Below are positions 26,960-36,221 of a stretch of DNA of 64,000 bases, piece by piece; position 1 is the stretch's first letter; each line of letters starts with the position of its first letter. A program made the translations under genes and the position numbers. The notes under the pieces are model-generated. The model worked only from the letters and a program-made list of their open reading frames with translations. It was not told where the DNA came from and made no database searches. This stretch comes from Flavobacterium gyeonganense (GTDB taxonomy: Bacteria; Bacteroidota; Bacteroidia; Flavobacteriales; Flavobacteriaceae). Location: the NCBI RefSeq assembly GCF_029625295.1, contig NZ_CP121112.1, forward strand, positions 2,294,001 through 2,358,000, read 5' to 3'.

Positions 26960-29900
26960 ATGAAGACAACTTTTCCTTACGGCTTTTTTATTAAAGAAGA
27001 AATTGACTTAGAGAATCTATCTATTAGCTCACTTGCTCCTAAAATTTTAACTGATAAAAAAGATATAGAAAAGATCCAACCCTACCTTGATTCTTTAAAC
27101 AAAACTATTAAACAAAAAGGAATTTCAAATATTGCTCTTACTGGAGGATATGGCTCGGGGAAGAGTACAATTATTAAAACCTTTCAAAGCTTAAATGATC
27201 AACATGAATATCTTAATATTTCTTTAGCATCATTTAATGATGTTGCCGATGGGGAAGGAAATCGTAAAGCTAAAAAAGAAGAGTTAGAAAGATTACTCGA
27301 AGTTAGCATCCTTCAACAGATATTTTATCATGTAAAACCTTCGGAAATCCCTGACTCAAGGTTTAAGCGAATAATTAATGTTACTGATGATAGAATATTA
27401 TCAATTGCAATTGGCTTAATATTTTGGGTTTTAAGTACTTTAATTTTATTCAAGTTTGATTATATAAACAAAATAAATCCCACAACTTGGAATCTAAATT
27501 ATTTTATCGATTGGATAGCAATAATTGTTATTGTGCTTTTCGTAACAGGAATTGGATTATTTGCAAAAAGCGTAATCAGATTATTTAGCAACTCAAAAAT
27601 AAACAAATTCAACATTAAAGGAGAATTAGAGTTAGGAGATAATTTAGATAAATCTGTTTTTAACGAACATATTGAAGAGATAATTTATTTTTTTGAGAGA
27701 ACTAAATATGATGTCGTCATAATTGAAGATTTAGACCGATTTGAAAGCACAGATATTTTTACCAAATTAAGAGAAATAAACATTTTATTAAACAATACAA
27801 AACTAATAACAAGAGAAATTAATTTCTTATATGCGATAAAAGACGAAATGTTTAACGACAATAAAGAACGGGTTAAGTTTTTTGAATATATAATTCCTGT
27901 AATACCATTTATCAATCCTTCAAATGCAGGTGATCAACTTACGAAAATGATAAATGAAGCAGATTTGAAAGGAGTATTGTCAAAAGATTTCACTGAAGAT
28001 GTTGTCACTTTTATTGATGATATTGATATGCGATTATTAATCAATATATTTCATGAATATCAATTATACAGAAAGAATTTAATTAATGATATCGATCAAG
28101 ATTGTTTATTTGCGATTATAACATATAAAAATTTATTTCCTTCTGATTTTGGAAATTTACAAAAAAGAAAAGGTGAACTATATAGTTTCTTATCTAAAAA
28201 GAATCTCTATACAATAGATTTAATTAAAAATATAGATGATCAAATTAGAATTAATCAAGCTGAAGCTAAATCAATAAGTTCAGAAATATATGATGAAATT
28301 AATGAATTAAAAGCGATTTACATCGCTGAAATTCATAGACAAATTCCTGAGGCTACAACTTTATTTATAGATGAAGTTATTTCTTTTTCAAATCTTTCAA
28401 ATGATGAGGAATTTGACAAACTAAAAGAAACGCAAAATATTCACTATAATTACTATACGGTCTATTCTCCAGGACATTATCTGTTCAATGAACATAAGAA
28501 TATTTCAAGTAATATTTCATTTTCAGATATTGAAAATTCTATAAATTCAAATTTAACTTTTGACGACAGAAAGAGTTTAATTAAAAAGAAAAAAGACAAT
28601 AGAATCAATAGTTTAAATGAAGATATTGAAAAATTAAAGAAAAATAAAATAGAAATAGAATCATGGAATTTAAAGCAAATTTTTGAGGAAGTCGATATTA
28701 ATAAACATCTAAATGGCTTCTCAGAAAATGAATTAATTAGAAACCTTTTACTTAATGGCTATATAAATGAAAATTACAATGATTATATATCATTATTTCA
28801 TGAAGTTAATCTAACAAAAGACGATTACTCATTTGAAAGAAAAATCAAAAGCGGATTATATTCTCCATTTGATTATAATCTTTCAAAAATTGAAAATGTT
28901 ATAAAGAGAATACCTGAAAAATACTTTAATCGCGATACTATTTTAAATTTTGACATTCTAGATTTCTTAGCAGAAAATCATGATCAATACAATGTAAAAT
29001 ATAGTTCTATTATAAAAATATTAGGAAATGAAAAAAAGAAATCAATTGAATTCATTGAGAACTATATTGACAATAGAAAAAACAATTTAGAATTATTTAT
29101 CAAATCACTAAGTCATTCATGGAAGGGATTTTGGCAATATGTTATAGTGGAAAGTAATTTTACTAAAGAAAAAACAGACTATTACTTAGAAATTATAATT
29201 AAATATACAGATATTGAAGATGTTATTGCTTTTAAAGATTCAAATATAGGTGATTATATAGAACGCTTGCCTAATTTTCTTTCTATGCTAAATGACAATC
29301 AATATGTTAAAAAAACTGAAGACTTATTTAGATTGTTAGATATTAAATTTAAAAATTTAGATCAACCAACAGAAAACACCAGAGATTTATTTAATTATGT
29401 GTATGAGAATAACCACTATGAAATAAATATGGAGAACATTCTTTTAATGGTAAATGATGCTACGTTAGATGAAATTGAAGAAGATTTATTAAAAGCAAAT
29501 TATACAACAATTTTAATTAATGGTTGTACAAATCTTATAAACTATATTGAGGCGAATATAAATGATTATGTAAAAAATGTTCTTTTAAGAATACCCGATA
29601 ACGATTCTGAGTCAGAAGAATTTATAATAGAACTTTTAAATAATCAAGATTTAAAAGATGAATTAAAATTTGATATTATTAAAAAACAGAATTTAATATT
29701 TAATGATCTTTCTAAAATTCAAAATATTAATATTCAAGAAAATATAATTGTTAATAACAAAGTACTTCCTACTTGGGTAAATATCTTTACTTATTATGAC
29801 AAATTAGAATCAAAAGAATTTAATGAAGTTTTAATCAAATTTTTTAATGAAAATTCAAATGATCTTTCAAAAAATAAACTTGAAAAAGATGATCAAAATT

Positions 29901-30628
29901 CTGAAGGTTATATAAAAGATTTCTCAGCTGAATTAACCAAATGTAATGACCTAAATTTTGACTGCTATATTGAACTTGTGGGAAACACAACATATTGGTG
30001 GAGTAATATTGATATAAATAATCTTGAATACAAAAAAACTGAATGGTTAATAAATAATAAAAAATTGTCCCTTTCGATTAAAAACTTTAATAGACTTAAA
30101 GAGCATTTCTCTACACTTCATCTAAAATTACTTGAAAAAAATCAAAGTAGTTTTATAATAAATTTTGCAGATTATATTTTAGATGAAGACGATATTCTAA
30201 TATTATTAAAATCTACTGAAATATTATCTACAAATAAAATTCAAATAATTGAGAAAATTGACGATAATATAATTATAGAAAATGAAGAAATTGGAAAAAT
30301 TATTTGTAATCTTCTTGCGATTTCGAACTATATTCCTTTAGAATATAATGTTTTAGAAAGTTTATTTATCCATTCTAATTCAATAGAAAATAGAATAAAA
30401 CTTCTGAATAAGCATCTTGATAAAATATCAAATACTGAAATTCAAAATTTGATTGAATTTCTCGGTTCTAGTTATAAAGAAATATTTAAAAAACAGTTCA
30501 AACCAAAATTTAGTAATACTCCTTTTCATGAAGAATTATTTGAAAAGCTAAAGTCTAAAAATCTAATATTAAAAAAGGAGTTAGATAAAAAAGACAAAAG
30601 TAAAATTAAAGTATTTGCTAAGTACTAA
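26960..30628 (+). CDS. KAP-family P-loop NTPase, YobI-like
   Basis: The 1222-residue protein starts with a YobI-like ATPase region. Walker A is TGGYGSGKST at residues 61-70, and Walker B is VVIIEDLDRFES near residue 255, with the tandem acidic residues of KAP NTPases. Two membrane segments (about 147-166 and 185-207) lie between Walker A and B, which is the KAP hallmark. The rest is a long AT-rich helical region (K, N, I, E rich, coiled-coil stretches near residues 535-575) with no recognised domain. KAP proteins have been linked to phage exclusion and membrane-associated signalling; a defence role here is inference from the island context. Confidence 0.85.
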   Translation: MKTTFPYGFFIKEEIDLENLSISSLAPKILTDKKDIEKIQPYLDSLNKTIKQKGISNIALTGGYGSGKSTIIKTFQSLNDQHEYLNISLASFNDVADGEGNRKAKKEELERLLEVSILQQIFYHVKPSEIPDSRFKRIINVTDDRILSIAIGLIFWVLSTLILFKFDYINKINPTTWNLNYFIDWIAIIVIVLFVTGIGLFAKSVIRLFSNSKINKFNIKGELELGDNLDKSVFNEHIEEIIYFFERTKYDVVIIEDLDRFESTDIFTKLREINILLNNTKLITREINFLYAIKDEMFNDNKERVKFFEYIIPVIPFINPSNAGDQLTKMINEADLKGVLSKDFTEDVVTFIDDIDMRLLINIFHEYQLYRKNLINDIDQDCLFAIITYKNLFPSDFGNLQKRKGELYSFLSKKNLYTIDLIKNIDDQIRINQAEAKSISSEIYDEINELKAIYIAEIHRQIPEATTLFIDEVISFSNLSNDEEFDKLKETQNIHYNYYTVYSPGHYLFNEHKNISSNISFSDIENSINSNLTFDDRKSLIKKKKDNRINSLNEDIEKLKKNKIEIESWNLKQIFEEVDINKHLNGFSENELIRNLLLNGYINENYNDYISLFHEVNLTKDDYSFERKIKSGLYSPFDYNLSKIENVIKRIPEKYFNRDTILNFDILDFLAENHDQYNVKYSSIIKILGNEKKKSIEFIENYIDNRKNNLELFIKSLSHSWKGFWQYVIVESNFTKEKTDYYLEIIIKYTDIEDVIAFKDSNIGDYIERLPNFLSMLNDNQYVKKTEDLFRLLDIKFKNLDQPTENTRDLFNYVYENNHYEINMENILLMVNDATLDEIEEDLLKANYTTILINGCTNLINYIEANINDYVKNVLLRIPDNDSESEEFIIELLNNQDLKDELKFDIIKKQNLIFNDLSKIQNINIQENIIVNNKVLPTWVNIFTYYDKLESKEFNEVLIKFFNENSNDLSKNKLEKDDQNSEGYIKDFSAELTKCNDLNFDCYIELVGNTTYWWSNIDINNLEYKKTEWLINNKKLSLSIKNFNRLKEHFSTLHLKLLEKNQSSFIINFADYILDEDDILILLKSTEILSTNKIQIIEKIDDNIIIENEEIGKIICNLLAISNYIPLEYNVLESLFIHSNSIENRIKLLNKHLDKISNTEIQNLIEFLGSSYKEIFKKQFKPKFSNTPFHEELFEKLKSKNLILKKELDKKDKSKIKVFAKY

Positions 30629-30639
30629 AATGATGTACT

Positions 30640-30664
30640 GTTTCAATATATTGAAACTTTTTAT
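30640..30664 (+). terminator. Terminator of the KAP gene
   Basis: gtttcaatatattgaaac is a perfect palindrome followed by ttttt, 12 bases after the stop codon. Confidence 0.75.
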
Positions 30665-30778
30665 TAAGTTTATAAAGAATAAAAAAATTAAATACCATCA
30701 TATATAAAATAACGCATACAATTTGGGAACATAAAAAATTAAAATAACGTAAAGTGTTGATTCATTATAAGCTCAAAT

Positions 30779-30799
30779 TTCGAGCCCAAGAGGGGGAGC
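30779..30799 (+). repeat. Copy of the tRNA-Asn 3' end (right boundary of the island)
   Basis: The 21 bases match 26619-26639 and 26732-26752 exactly: TTCGAGCCCAAG followed by AGGGGGAGC. No 5' part of a tRNA precedes it. Confidence 0.9.
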
Positions 30800-30800
30800 A

Positions 30801-30831
30801 AAAAGACTATCAGGAATGATGGTCTTTTTTT
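30801..30831. terminator. Terminator at the right boundary of the island
   Basis: aaaagactatca and tgatggtctttt pair around ggaa, followed by T. It resembles the terminator after tRNA-Asn copy 2 and probably was the original tRNA terminator; it also serves the minus-strand gene. Confidence 0.75.
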
Positions 30832-30845
30832 GTTTCGGACCTATT

Positions 30846-31534
30846 CTATTTTTTGGTCATTGCAAGAGTTGCATTTTTACTTTCAAAGAGTTTTGTTATT
30901 TCTTCTGCTTTTTCTGGTTGGTTGATTGCTTTTAGGGATTTGGCACATCGTAAATAAAATACAGGTTCTGAGTTTTCTTCAACGGTAAATAATTCCAAGT
31001 AATATTTAGCAGCCGCTTCGAAATCATTTTCAAAATAAAATTTATTGGCAACCTTTTTAAGCATGTCTGCAGATTTGTAGCCTTTGTCCAGAACATTTGC
31101 ATATGTACTTAAGATATCTACGTTTATAGATTTTTTGCTTTGTGCGGGAACTGTGGTCTGGATCGTAATGGGTTGAATGGTTTTATCGGTTTCAATGATT
31201 GCGGTTTTTGTGGGTGTTATAGGTTTCGTTTCTTTAATGTATGCCTTTTTGTATATTGCAGTTACCGTTCTGGTGTTGTTAGGTCCCAGATCGTAGGTGT
31301 TAACCATGTTGAGTTTTGAGACTTCGTATGTTGTGATTCTTTTTTTCCGGTAGCGAGGTTAATTACTTCTTCGACACAGTAAGATTCTATAACAAGATCT
31401 TCTTTGGATTTGTCGTCAAACTTTAATGGTGTTTTCCGAACGTCTGGATTGGTGATTACCTGACTTACCTGACCAAAACAATTCAATGAAAAAACACCTG
31501 CAAATACTATAAAGTGTATTGTATGGGTTTTCAT
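30846..31534 (-). pseudogene. Exported TPR-like protein, frameshifted at an A7 run
   Basis: The first frame (31534 down) has a signal peptide (MKTHTIHFIVFAGVFSLNCFGQ). It loses sense after the A7 run (T7 at 31340-31346 on the given strand). The -1 frame picks up there (KKRITTYEVSKLNMVNTYDLG) and runs to 30846, for 229 residues in all. The C-terminal part (MLKKVANKFYFENDFEAAAK, PVFYLRCAKSLKAINQ) resembles the TPR region at the start of OmpA/PD40-type envelope proteins. One missing A explains it; slippage at A_AAA_AAA is the alternative. Confidence 0.7.
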
Positions 31535-31762
31535 GATAATTAAAATAAAGTTGAGGGCTGTATTGAAATTGTATAGTAAAGGTATTTATTATGTTTTGTT
31601 TGTATTTGTTTTGACGCTTAACTGTTATTAAAATCGTTTAAGTGTTTGATTTGATGTGTGGAGTGTGTTCTCTTTAAAATAAAAATTGTCGAACCACTAA
31701 AGTGAATGAGGTAATTGAGGTTTTGACTAGGAAAATCAAGGGTTCGGAAGAGTGTAAAAAAG

Positions 31763-31789
31763 AAAAAGCCGTCAAAAATGACAGCTTTT
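31763..31789 (-). terminator. Terminator of tRNA-Leu
   Basis: On the minus strand aaaagctgtca pairs with tgacggctttt, followed by a T run. Confidence 0.8.
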
Positions 31790-31798
31790 CCGTTAATG

Positions 31799-31878
31799 TA
31801 CCCGGAGCCGGAGTCGAACCGGCACGGTTTCCCACAGGTGTTTGAGACCAGCGCGTCTACCAATTCCGCCATCCGGGC
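31799..31878 (-). tRNA. tRNA-Leu (anticodon CAA)
   Basis: The minus strand reads GCCCGGATGGCGGAATTGG, with the G-GTAGACGC D-loop typical of tRNA-Leu, loop CTCAAAC (anticodon CAA), a short variable arm, and GGTTCGACTCC in the T-arm. The acceptor stem is GCCCGGA/TCCGGGT. CCA is not encoded. An 84-residue open frame over it is spurious. Confidence 0.95.
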
Positions 31879-31888
31879 TTAGCAGACG

Positions 31889-31947
31889 AAAAATAATCAA
31901 AATTTGATTATTTTAACGCAATAGAATAAGCGATAATGTGCTTATTC
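31889..31947 (-). other. Two hairpins between the tRNA-Leu promoter and the tRNA
   Basis: gaataag/cttattc (31924-31947) and a nearly perfect palindrome around aaataatcaaaatttgat (31889-31914) lie within the presumed 5' leader of the tRNA transcript. They may guide processing; nothing more can be said. Confidence 0.4.
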
Positions 31948-31960
31948 CTTTAACACGGTG

Positions 31961-31968
31961 CAAATGTA
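31961..31968 (-). promoter_or_regulatory. Promoter box for tRNA-Leu
   Basis: On the minus strand TACATTTG fits the TAnnTTTG box, about 85 bases before the tRNA. Confidence 0.55.
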
Positions 31969-32034
31969 AAAAATAAAATTAAAAGTTCTACTAAAAATAC
32001 TCGAAAATTTCCTTTCAGTCTCCAATAAATTTTA

Positions 32035-32161
32035 TAAATTTGCACCTCGTTAAAACGAAGCACACACAACTAACTACATCCGAGGCAGATACAGGAATTT
32101 GGCTAAAAAATAAATTTAGCCGGTACTCTATAGAAACTAAGGAATAAAACAACAAATTATA
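32035..32161 (+). promoter_or_regulatory. Promoter box and long leader of prs
   Basis: TAAATTTG at 32035-32042 fits the Bacteroidota box. The transcript would have a leader of about 110 bases with a hairpin (ggctaaa at 32100 with tttagcc at 32117) before the ATG at 32162. Confidence 0.5.
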
Positions 32162-33103
32162 ATGTCGCACCTAGAACCAGAAGCTAAAATTTTTGCTTGT
32201 TCACAAAGTGTTTATCTTGCAGAAAAAATTGCAAAAGAGTACGGAATTCCGTTAGGAAAAGTAACGATGTCAACGTATAGCGATGGAGAATTCCAACCGT
32301 CTTACGAAGAGTCAATAAGAGGTTTGCGGGTTTTTATCGTTTGTTCAACTTTTCCAACAGCCGATAATTTGATGGAATTGTTGTTAATGATTGATGCTGC
32401 AAAACGTGCATCAGCAAGACATATTACAGCTGTAATGCCTTATTTTGGCTGGGCAAGACAGGATAGAAAAGACAAGCCAAGAGTTCCGATTGGAGCAAAA
32501 TTAGTAGCAAATCTATTAAGTGCTGCGGGAGCGACAAGAGTAATGACGATGGATTTGCACGCAGACCAGATCCAGGGCTTCTTTGAAAAACCGGTAGATC
32601 ATTTATTTGCTTCAACCATCTTTTTACCTTATGTAGAAAGTTTAGGTCTTGAAAATTTAACAATTGCATCACCGGACATGGGAGGTTCAAAAAGAGCCTA
32701 TGCATATTCTAAGTTTTTACAATCAGATGTCGTTATCTGTTATAAACAAAGAAAAGCAGCCAACGTTATCGACACTATGGAGCTTATTGGTGAAGTAAAA
32801 GGACGTAATGTAGTCTTAGTGGATGATATGATCGATACAGGAGGTACTTTAGCGAAAGCTGCAGATCTTATGATTGAAAAAGGAGCATTAAGCGTAAGAG
32901 CAATTTGTACGCACCCAATATTATCAGGAGGGGCATACGAGAAAATTGAAAACTCGAAATTAACAGAATTAATCGTTACAGATTCGATTCCGTTAAAAAA
33001 AGAGTCAAAAAAAATCAGGGTAGTGAGTTGTGCACCTCTTTTTGCAGAAGTTATGCACATGGTGCACCACAACAATTCCATAAGTGGAAAATTTATAATG
33101 TAG
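32162..33103 (+). CDS. prs: Ribose-phosphate pyrophosphokinase
   Basis: The enzyme makes PRPP from ribose 5-phosphate and ATP, feeding purine, pyrimidine, histidine and NAD synthesis. The 313-residue length is normal. The catalytic region MTMDLHADQIQGFF, the flag-like PYFGWARQDRKDKPR and the PRPP loop VVLVDDMIDTGGTLA are all present. A gene for ribosomal protein L25/Ctc follows after 52 bases, the classic prs-ctc-pth order. Confidence 0.97.
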   Translation: MSHLEPEAKIFACSQSVYLAEKIAKEYGIPLGKVTMSTYSDGEFQPSYEESIRGLRVFIVCSTFPTADNLMELLLMIDAAKRASARHITAVMPYFGWARQDRKDKPRVPIGAKLVANLLSAAGATRVMTMDLHADQIQGFFEKPVDHLFASTIFLPYVESLGLENLTIASPDMGGSKRAYAYSKFLQSDVVICYKQRKAANVIDTMELIGEVKGRNVVLVDDMIDTGGTLAKAADLMIEKGALSVRAICTHPILSGGAYEKIENSKLTELIVTDSIPLKKESKKIRVVSCAPLFAEVMHMVHHNNSISGKFIM

Positions 33104-33155
33104 TTTAACTACATAACGAATTAGAATATTTTTTTAATAACTATATTTTTTTACA

Positions 33156-33767
33156 ATGAAATCGATTACAATTAAAGGATCAGAAAGAGAAAGCGTGGGC
33201 AAAGTGTCAACTAAAGCCTTACGTAATGCTGGAGCGGTTCCTTGCGTGTTATACGGAGGAAATCAGGCAGTACACTTCTCAGCAGAAGCTGCGGCTTTCA
33301 AAAACTTGGTTTACACTCCAAATGCACACACAGTTGTGATTGAGCTTGGAAAAGGAAAATCATTCAATGCAATTTTGCAAGATATCCAAGTTCACCCAGT
33401 ATCTGACAAAATTTTACACATTGACTTCTTCCAATTATTTGATGATAAAGAAATCACAATGGAAGTTCCTGTGAAAATCGTTGGTACATCTAAAGGTGTT
33501 CTTGCGGGAGGTGTTTTACGTTTAAACCAACGTAAATTAAAAGTTAAAGCTTTACCAGGAAATCTTCCTGATTTTGTTGAGGCTGACATCACTCCACTTG
33601 AAATGGGTAACAAATTATATGTTACTAAAGTTGGTGCTCCGGAATACAAAATTATGCACCCGGACAACACTGTTGTAGCTCAGGTAAGAATTTCTCGTGC
33701 TGCTATGAAAGCGGCTCAGGAAGCTGCAAAAGCTGCAAAAGCGCCTGCAAAAGGAAAGAAAAAATAA
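33156..33767 (+). CDS. rplY: Ribosomal protein L25/general stress protein Ctc
   Basis: This protein binds 5S rRNA in the large ribosomal subunit. At 203 residues it is the long, two-domain TL5/Ctc type: an N-terminal L25 domain ([35 protein letters not shown]) and a C-terminal beta domain ([20 protein letters not shown]). The tail is rich in A and K. It lies between prs and pth, as in many bacteria, and is followed by a strong terminator. Confidence 0.95.
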   Translation: MKSITIKGSERESVGKVSTKALRNAGAVPCVLYGGNQAVHFSAEAAAFKNLVYTPNAHTVVIELGKGKSFNAILQDIQVHPVSDKILHIDFFQLFDDKEITMEVPVKIVGTSKGVLAGGVLRLNQRKLKVKALPGNLPDFVEADITPLEMGNKLYVTKVGAPEYKIMHPDNTVVAQVRISRAAMKAAQEAAKAAKAPAKGKKK

Positions 33768-33784
33768 TTTTTTTTCAATCAATA

Positions 33785-33822
33785 CGAAAAGCATCAATCG
33801 AAAGGTTGGTGCTTTTTTTTTT
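33785..33822 (+). terminator. Terminator after the L25 gene
   Basis: aaaagcatcaatc pairs with ggttggtgctttt and is followed by a long T run. Confidence 0.88.
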
Positions 33823-33978
33823 GAGGTTCTGAGTTGCTAAGATGCTAAGGCTCTAAATTTCCATATGTCAGGATGAGCAAAGTCGAAACGTTGCGCAAAA
33901 AATAATTATCTAATTCCCATATTCTCAAATTCTCAAATTATTTTTTAGGAGCAGACATTTCAAGTTTTTCAAGACGTG

Positions 33979-34052
33979 ACGTTCCTGCCATCCGCTAAAT
34001 CTTTTCCCGGCTAAAGAAGCCGGAAAAAGGATACCGCTGCTGTCAGGGCTAA
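33979..34052. repeat. Structured rod-like repeat, copy 2
   Basis: cctgccatccgctaaatc and ggataccgctgctgtcagg frame a hairpin (ccggct at 34007-34012 with agccgg at 34018-34023). Flanks match copy 1 at 8219-8292, while the hairpin stem differs in sequence but keeps pairing. The outer pair cctg/cagg replaces cccg/cg-gg of copy 1. Confidence 0.65.
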
Positions 34053-34280
34053 CAAGAAATTTAGTTTTTTATTAGAAAAACTTCAAAAGTTGGGGGCAAA
34101 GAAGAGTAAGTTTGAAAAGAAAGAAATCAGAAAATAAAATCTGCTTCATCTGCAAAATCTGCAAGAAACCTTGTTATAACGAATTTTGTGGTTAAATAAA
34201 ATATACAAATCAAGTATCTAATTTTCAAATTATCTAATCGACACATTTTCTAATTCCTCAATTAACCTTATTTTTGCCAG

Positions 34281-34958
34281 ATGATAAAATGGATAAGCAA
34301 CCTGTTTTCATCAACAACAAAAGAAGAAAACAAAGAAGACAACATAAAACTGGAGGTTCACGAACACCAAAAAAACAATATAAAAAGCGTGAGTAAAAAA
34401 TATTTAATCGTAGGATTAGGAAATATCGGAGCCGAATACGTAAACACAAGACATAACATCGGATTCAAAGTTTTAGATTTTTTAGCCAGAAAGGAAAGCC
34501 TTTCTTTCGAAACCGTAAAATTAGGAGCTTTGGCTGAGTATAAGTTTAAGGGAAGAACCTTTTTGCTGCTTAAACCAAACACGTACATGAACCTTAGCGG
34601 AAAGGCCGTAAAATACTGGATGGATAAAGAAAATATTCCGTTAGAAAACGTGCTGGTCATTACAGATGATTTAAACCTGTCTTTTGGAACCATCCGAATC
34701 AAGCCAAAAGGAAGCGACGGAGGCCACAACGGACTTAAAAACATCAATTTGGTTCTGAATACACAGCAATATACCCGTTTTAGGTTTGGTATTAGTGATC
34801 AGTTCAAAAAAGGACAACAGGTTGATTATGTTTTAGGAGAATGGAATGAAGAAGAAAAAGCAAAATTACCGGAAAGATTAGAAGTTGCATCTGAAATTAT
34901 AAAATCTTTCGGTACGGCAGGATTAGAAAATACAATGACAACTTTTAACGGAAAATAA
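34281..34958 (+). CDS. pth: Peptidyl-tRNA hydrolase
   Basis: Pth frees tRNA from prematurely released peptidyl-tRNA. The 225-residue protein has a 40-residue charged N-terminal extension before the conserved part, which starts YLIVGLGNIGAEYVNTRHNI with the catalytic histidine. It continues with TYMNLSGKAV, DDLNLSFGTIRIK and KGSDGGHNGLKN. An internal start near 34389 would remove the extension, but flavobacterial homologues as I recall them often have one. Confidence 0.96.
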   Translation: MIKWISNLFSSTTKEENKEDNIKLEVHEHQKNNIKSVSKKYLIVGLGNIGAEYVNTRHNIGFKVLDFLARKESLSFETVKLGALAEYKFKGRTFLLLKPNTYMNLSGKAVKYWMDKENIPLENVLVITDDLNLSFGTIRIKPKGSDGGHNGLKNINLVLNTQQYTRFRFGISDQFKKGQQVDYVLGEWNEEEKAKLPERLEVASEIIKSFGTAGLENTMTTFNGK

Positions 34959-35094
34959 AGATTTACAAGTATTTATGTCTTAAAAAGCCAAATTATCAAT
35001 TAATTAAATTGAATTATAACGAAATAGTATTTTCTATTACAAAGTTAAATGTTTAAATTTGGATAAATTAATATAAATCATAAAATCATATATC

Positions 35095-35703
35095 ATGGCT
35101 TTTGAATTACCACAATTACCTTATGCTTATGACGCATTAGAACCACATATTGATGCGCGTACAATGGAAATCCACCATACTAAACATCATAATGCGTATA
35201 CAACAAACCTAAATGCTGCCATTGCAGGAACAGATTTAGAAGGAAAAACAATTGAAAATATCTTAATCAACTTAGATAAATCAAACGCAGCAGTTCGTAA
35301 CAATGGTGGAGGTTTCTATAACCACAATTTATTCTGGACTGTAATGTCTCCAAACGGCGGCGGATTACCAACAGGCGATTTGTTAGCTGCAATTGAGGCT
35401 TCTTTTGGAACTTTCGAAGAGTTCAAAGCAAAATTTGCTAAAGCCGGAGCAACACAATTTGGTTCAGGATGGGCTTGGTTATGTGTTCAAAAAGGAGGAA
35501 AATTAGAAGTTTGCGGAACTCCAAATCAGGATAATCCATTAATGCCGGAAGTAGGCTGCGGTGGAACCCCAATTTTAGGAATGGATGTTTGGGAACATGC
35601 TTATTACTTAAACTACCAAAACAGAAGACCAGATTATATTGAAGCTTTCTTCAGTGTAATTAACTGGACAGAAGTGGCAAGAAGATTTGCTTTAGATAAA
35701 TAA
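35095..35703 (+). CDS. sodA: Superoxide dismutase, Mn/Fe family (Mn-like)
   Basis: The enzyme converts superoxide to peroxide and oxygen. The 202 residues include the metal ligands in [16 protein letters not shown] (histidine), NHNLFW (histidine) and [19 protein letters not shown] (aspartate and histidine). [14 protein letters not shown] together with PNQDNPLM resembles the Mn-type rather than Fe-type pattern, but the metal cannot be settled from sequence. It has no signal peptide, so it is cytosolic, and ends with a strong terminator. Confidence 0.95.
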   Translation: MAFELPQLPYAYDALEPHIDARTMEIHHTKHHNAYTTNLNAAIAGTDLEGKTIENILINLDKSNAAVRNNGGGFYNHNLFWTVMSPNGGGLPTGDLLAAIEASFGTFEEFKAKFAKAGATQFGSGWAWLCVQKGGKLEVCGTPNQDNPLMPEVGCGGTPILGMDVWEHAYYLNYQNRRPDYIEAFFSVINWTEVARRFALDK

Positions 35704-36221
35704 TCTTTTAATCTAAAACAAAAAGAGACTTTTTAAAAAGTCTAAGATGACTTCTGAGAATTGAATAAATACAAATTGTTTCAGAGGCTCGAATATTTAG
35801 TATAAACGAGGCTGTCCTTAATTTTTAGGACAGTCTCGTTTTTTTATCCCATTATTCAGATTGGGATGTTTTAATGGTCAAATGAAGGACAACTGAACGT
35901 TATTTTAATAAATTTTGTAATAGGGTAAGTAACTCAGAAGTAAAGAAACTATATTAATTATCTAATATAGGGATGGTTAAAAGTGATTCTATAACTAACA
36001 AGAAAATGGCAATAGTATGCGATTTTGATACCTTTATTTATAACGTTTATAAAGTCGCAAAAACCTTTTGATTGTAAGAATTTAGTTCTATTTTTGCTCT
36101 AAACATCAGATTTTATTTTATTCTTCATTAGGGTTCTGGATGGCTAACGGATGATACAATGATAGTTTTTGCAAAACAAAATCTGTTGCAATAATTAGAA
36201 ATTTAAATCACAAAATTATTT
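35704..36221. other. Intergenic region after sod
   Basis: 518 bases without a gene. It holds the terminator at 35814-35846; the rest is AT-rich, and I see no coding frame, RNA gene or clear repeat. Confidence 0.5.
35814..35846 (+). terminator. Terminator downstream of sod
   Basis: aaacgaggctgtcct pairs with aggacagtctcgttt, then a T run; it lies about 110 bases after the stop codon. Confidence 0.85.

Larger units (their letters stand above)
26753..30799 (+). mobile_element. One-gene island at tRNA-Asn carrying a KAP/YobI-like NTPase
   Basis: The 21-base 3' end of tRNA-Asn recurs at 30779-30799, and similarity continues into the following terminator (aaaaagactatca on both sides). Between the two lies a single AT-rich 1222-residue NTPase gene with its own terminator. 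This is the signature of site-specific integration at a tRNA 3' end, but no integrase gene is present, so the element is either a degenerate island or a passenger moved by another element's integrase. Confidence 0.6.
33768..34280. other. Intergenic region between rplY and pth with repeat debris
   Basis: About 510 bases without a gene. It holds the rplY terminator, short degenerate repeats (gttgctaagatgctaagg; ctcaaattctcaaatta; aattttcaaattatctaat near 34217) and the second copy of the structured rod-like repeat. Simple repeats like these often fill flavobacterial gaps. No open frame looks coding. Confidence 0.6.

Noticed and set aside
31618..31872. 84-residue open frame on the minus strand
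   Set aside because: Its first half is the tRNA-Leu sequence read as protein; the rest is AT-rich spacer. Not coding.
32740..33081. 113-residue open frame opposite prs
   Set aside because: Antisense to a highly conserved enzyme; codon pattern follows the real gene.
35704..36221. Possible small RNA or gene in the gap after sod
   Set aside because: Apart from the terminator I see no conserved structure, promoter box or coding pattern.
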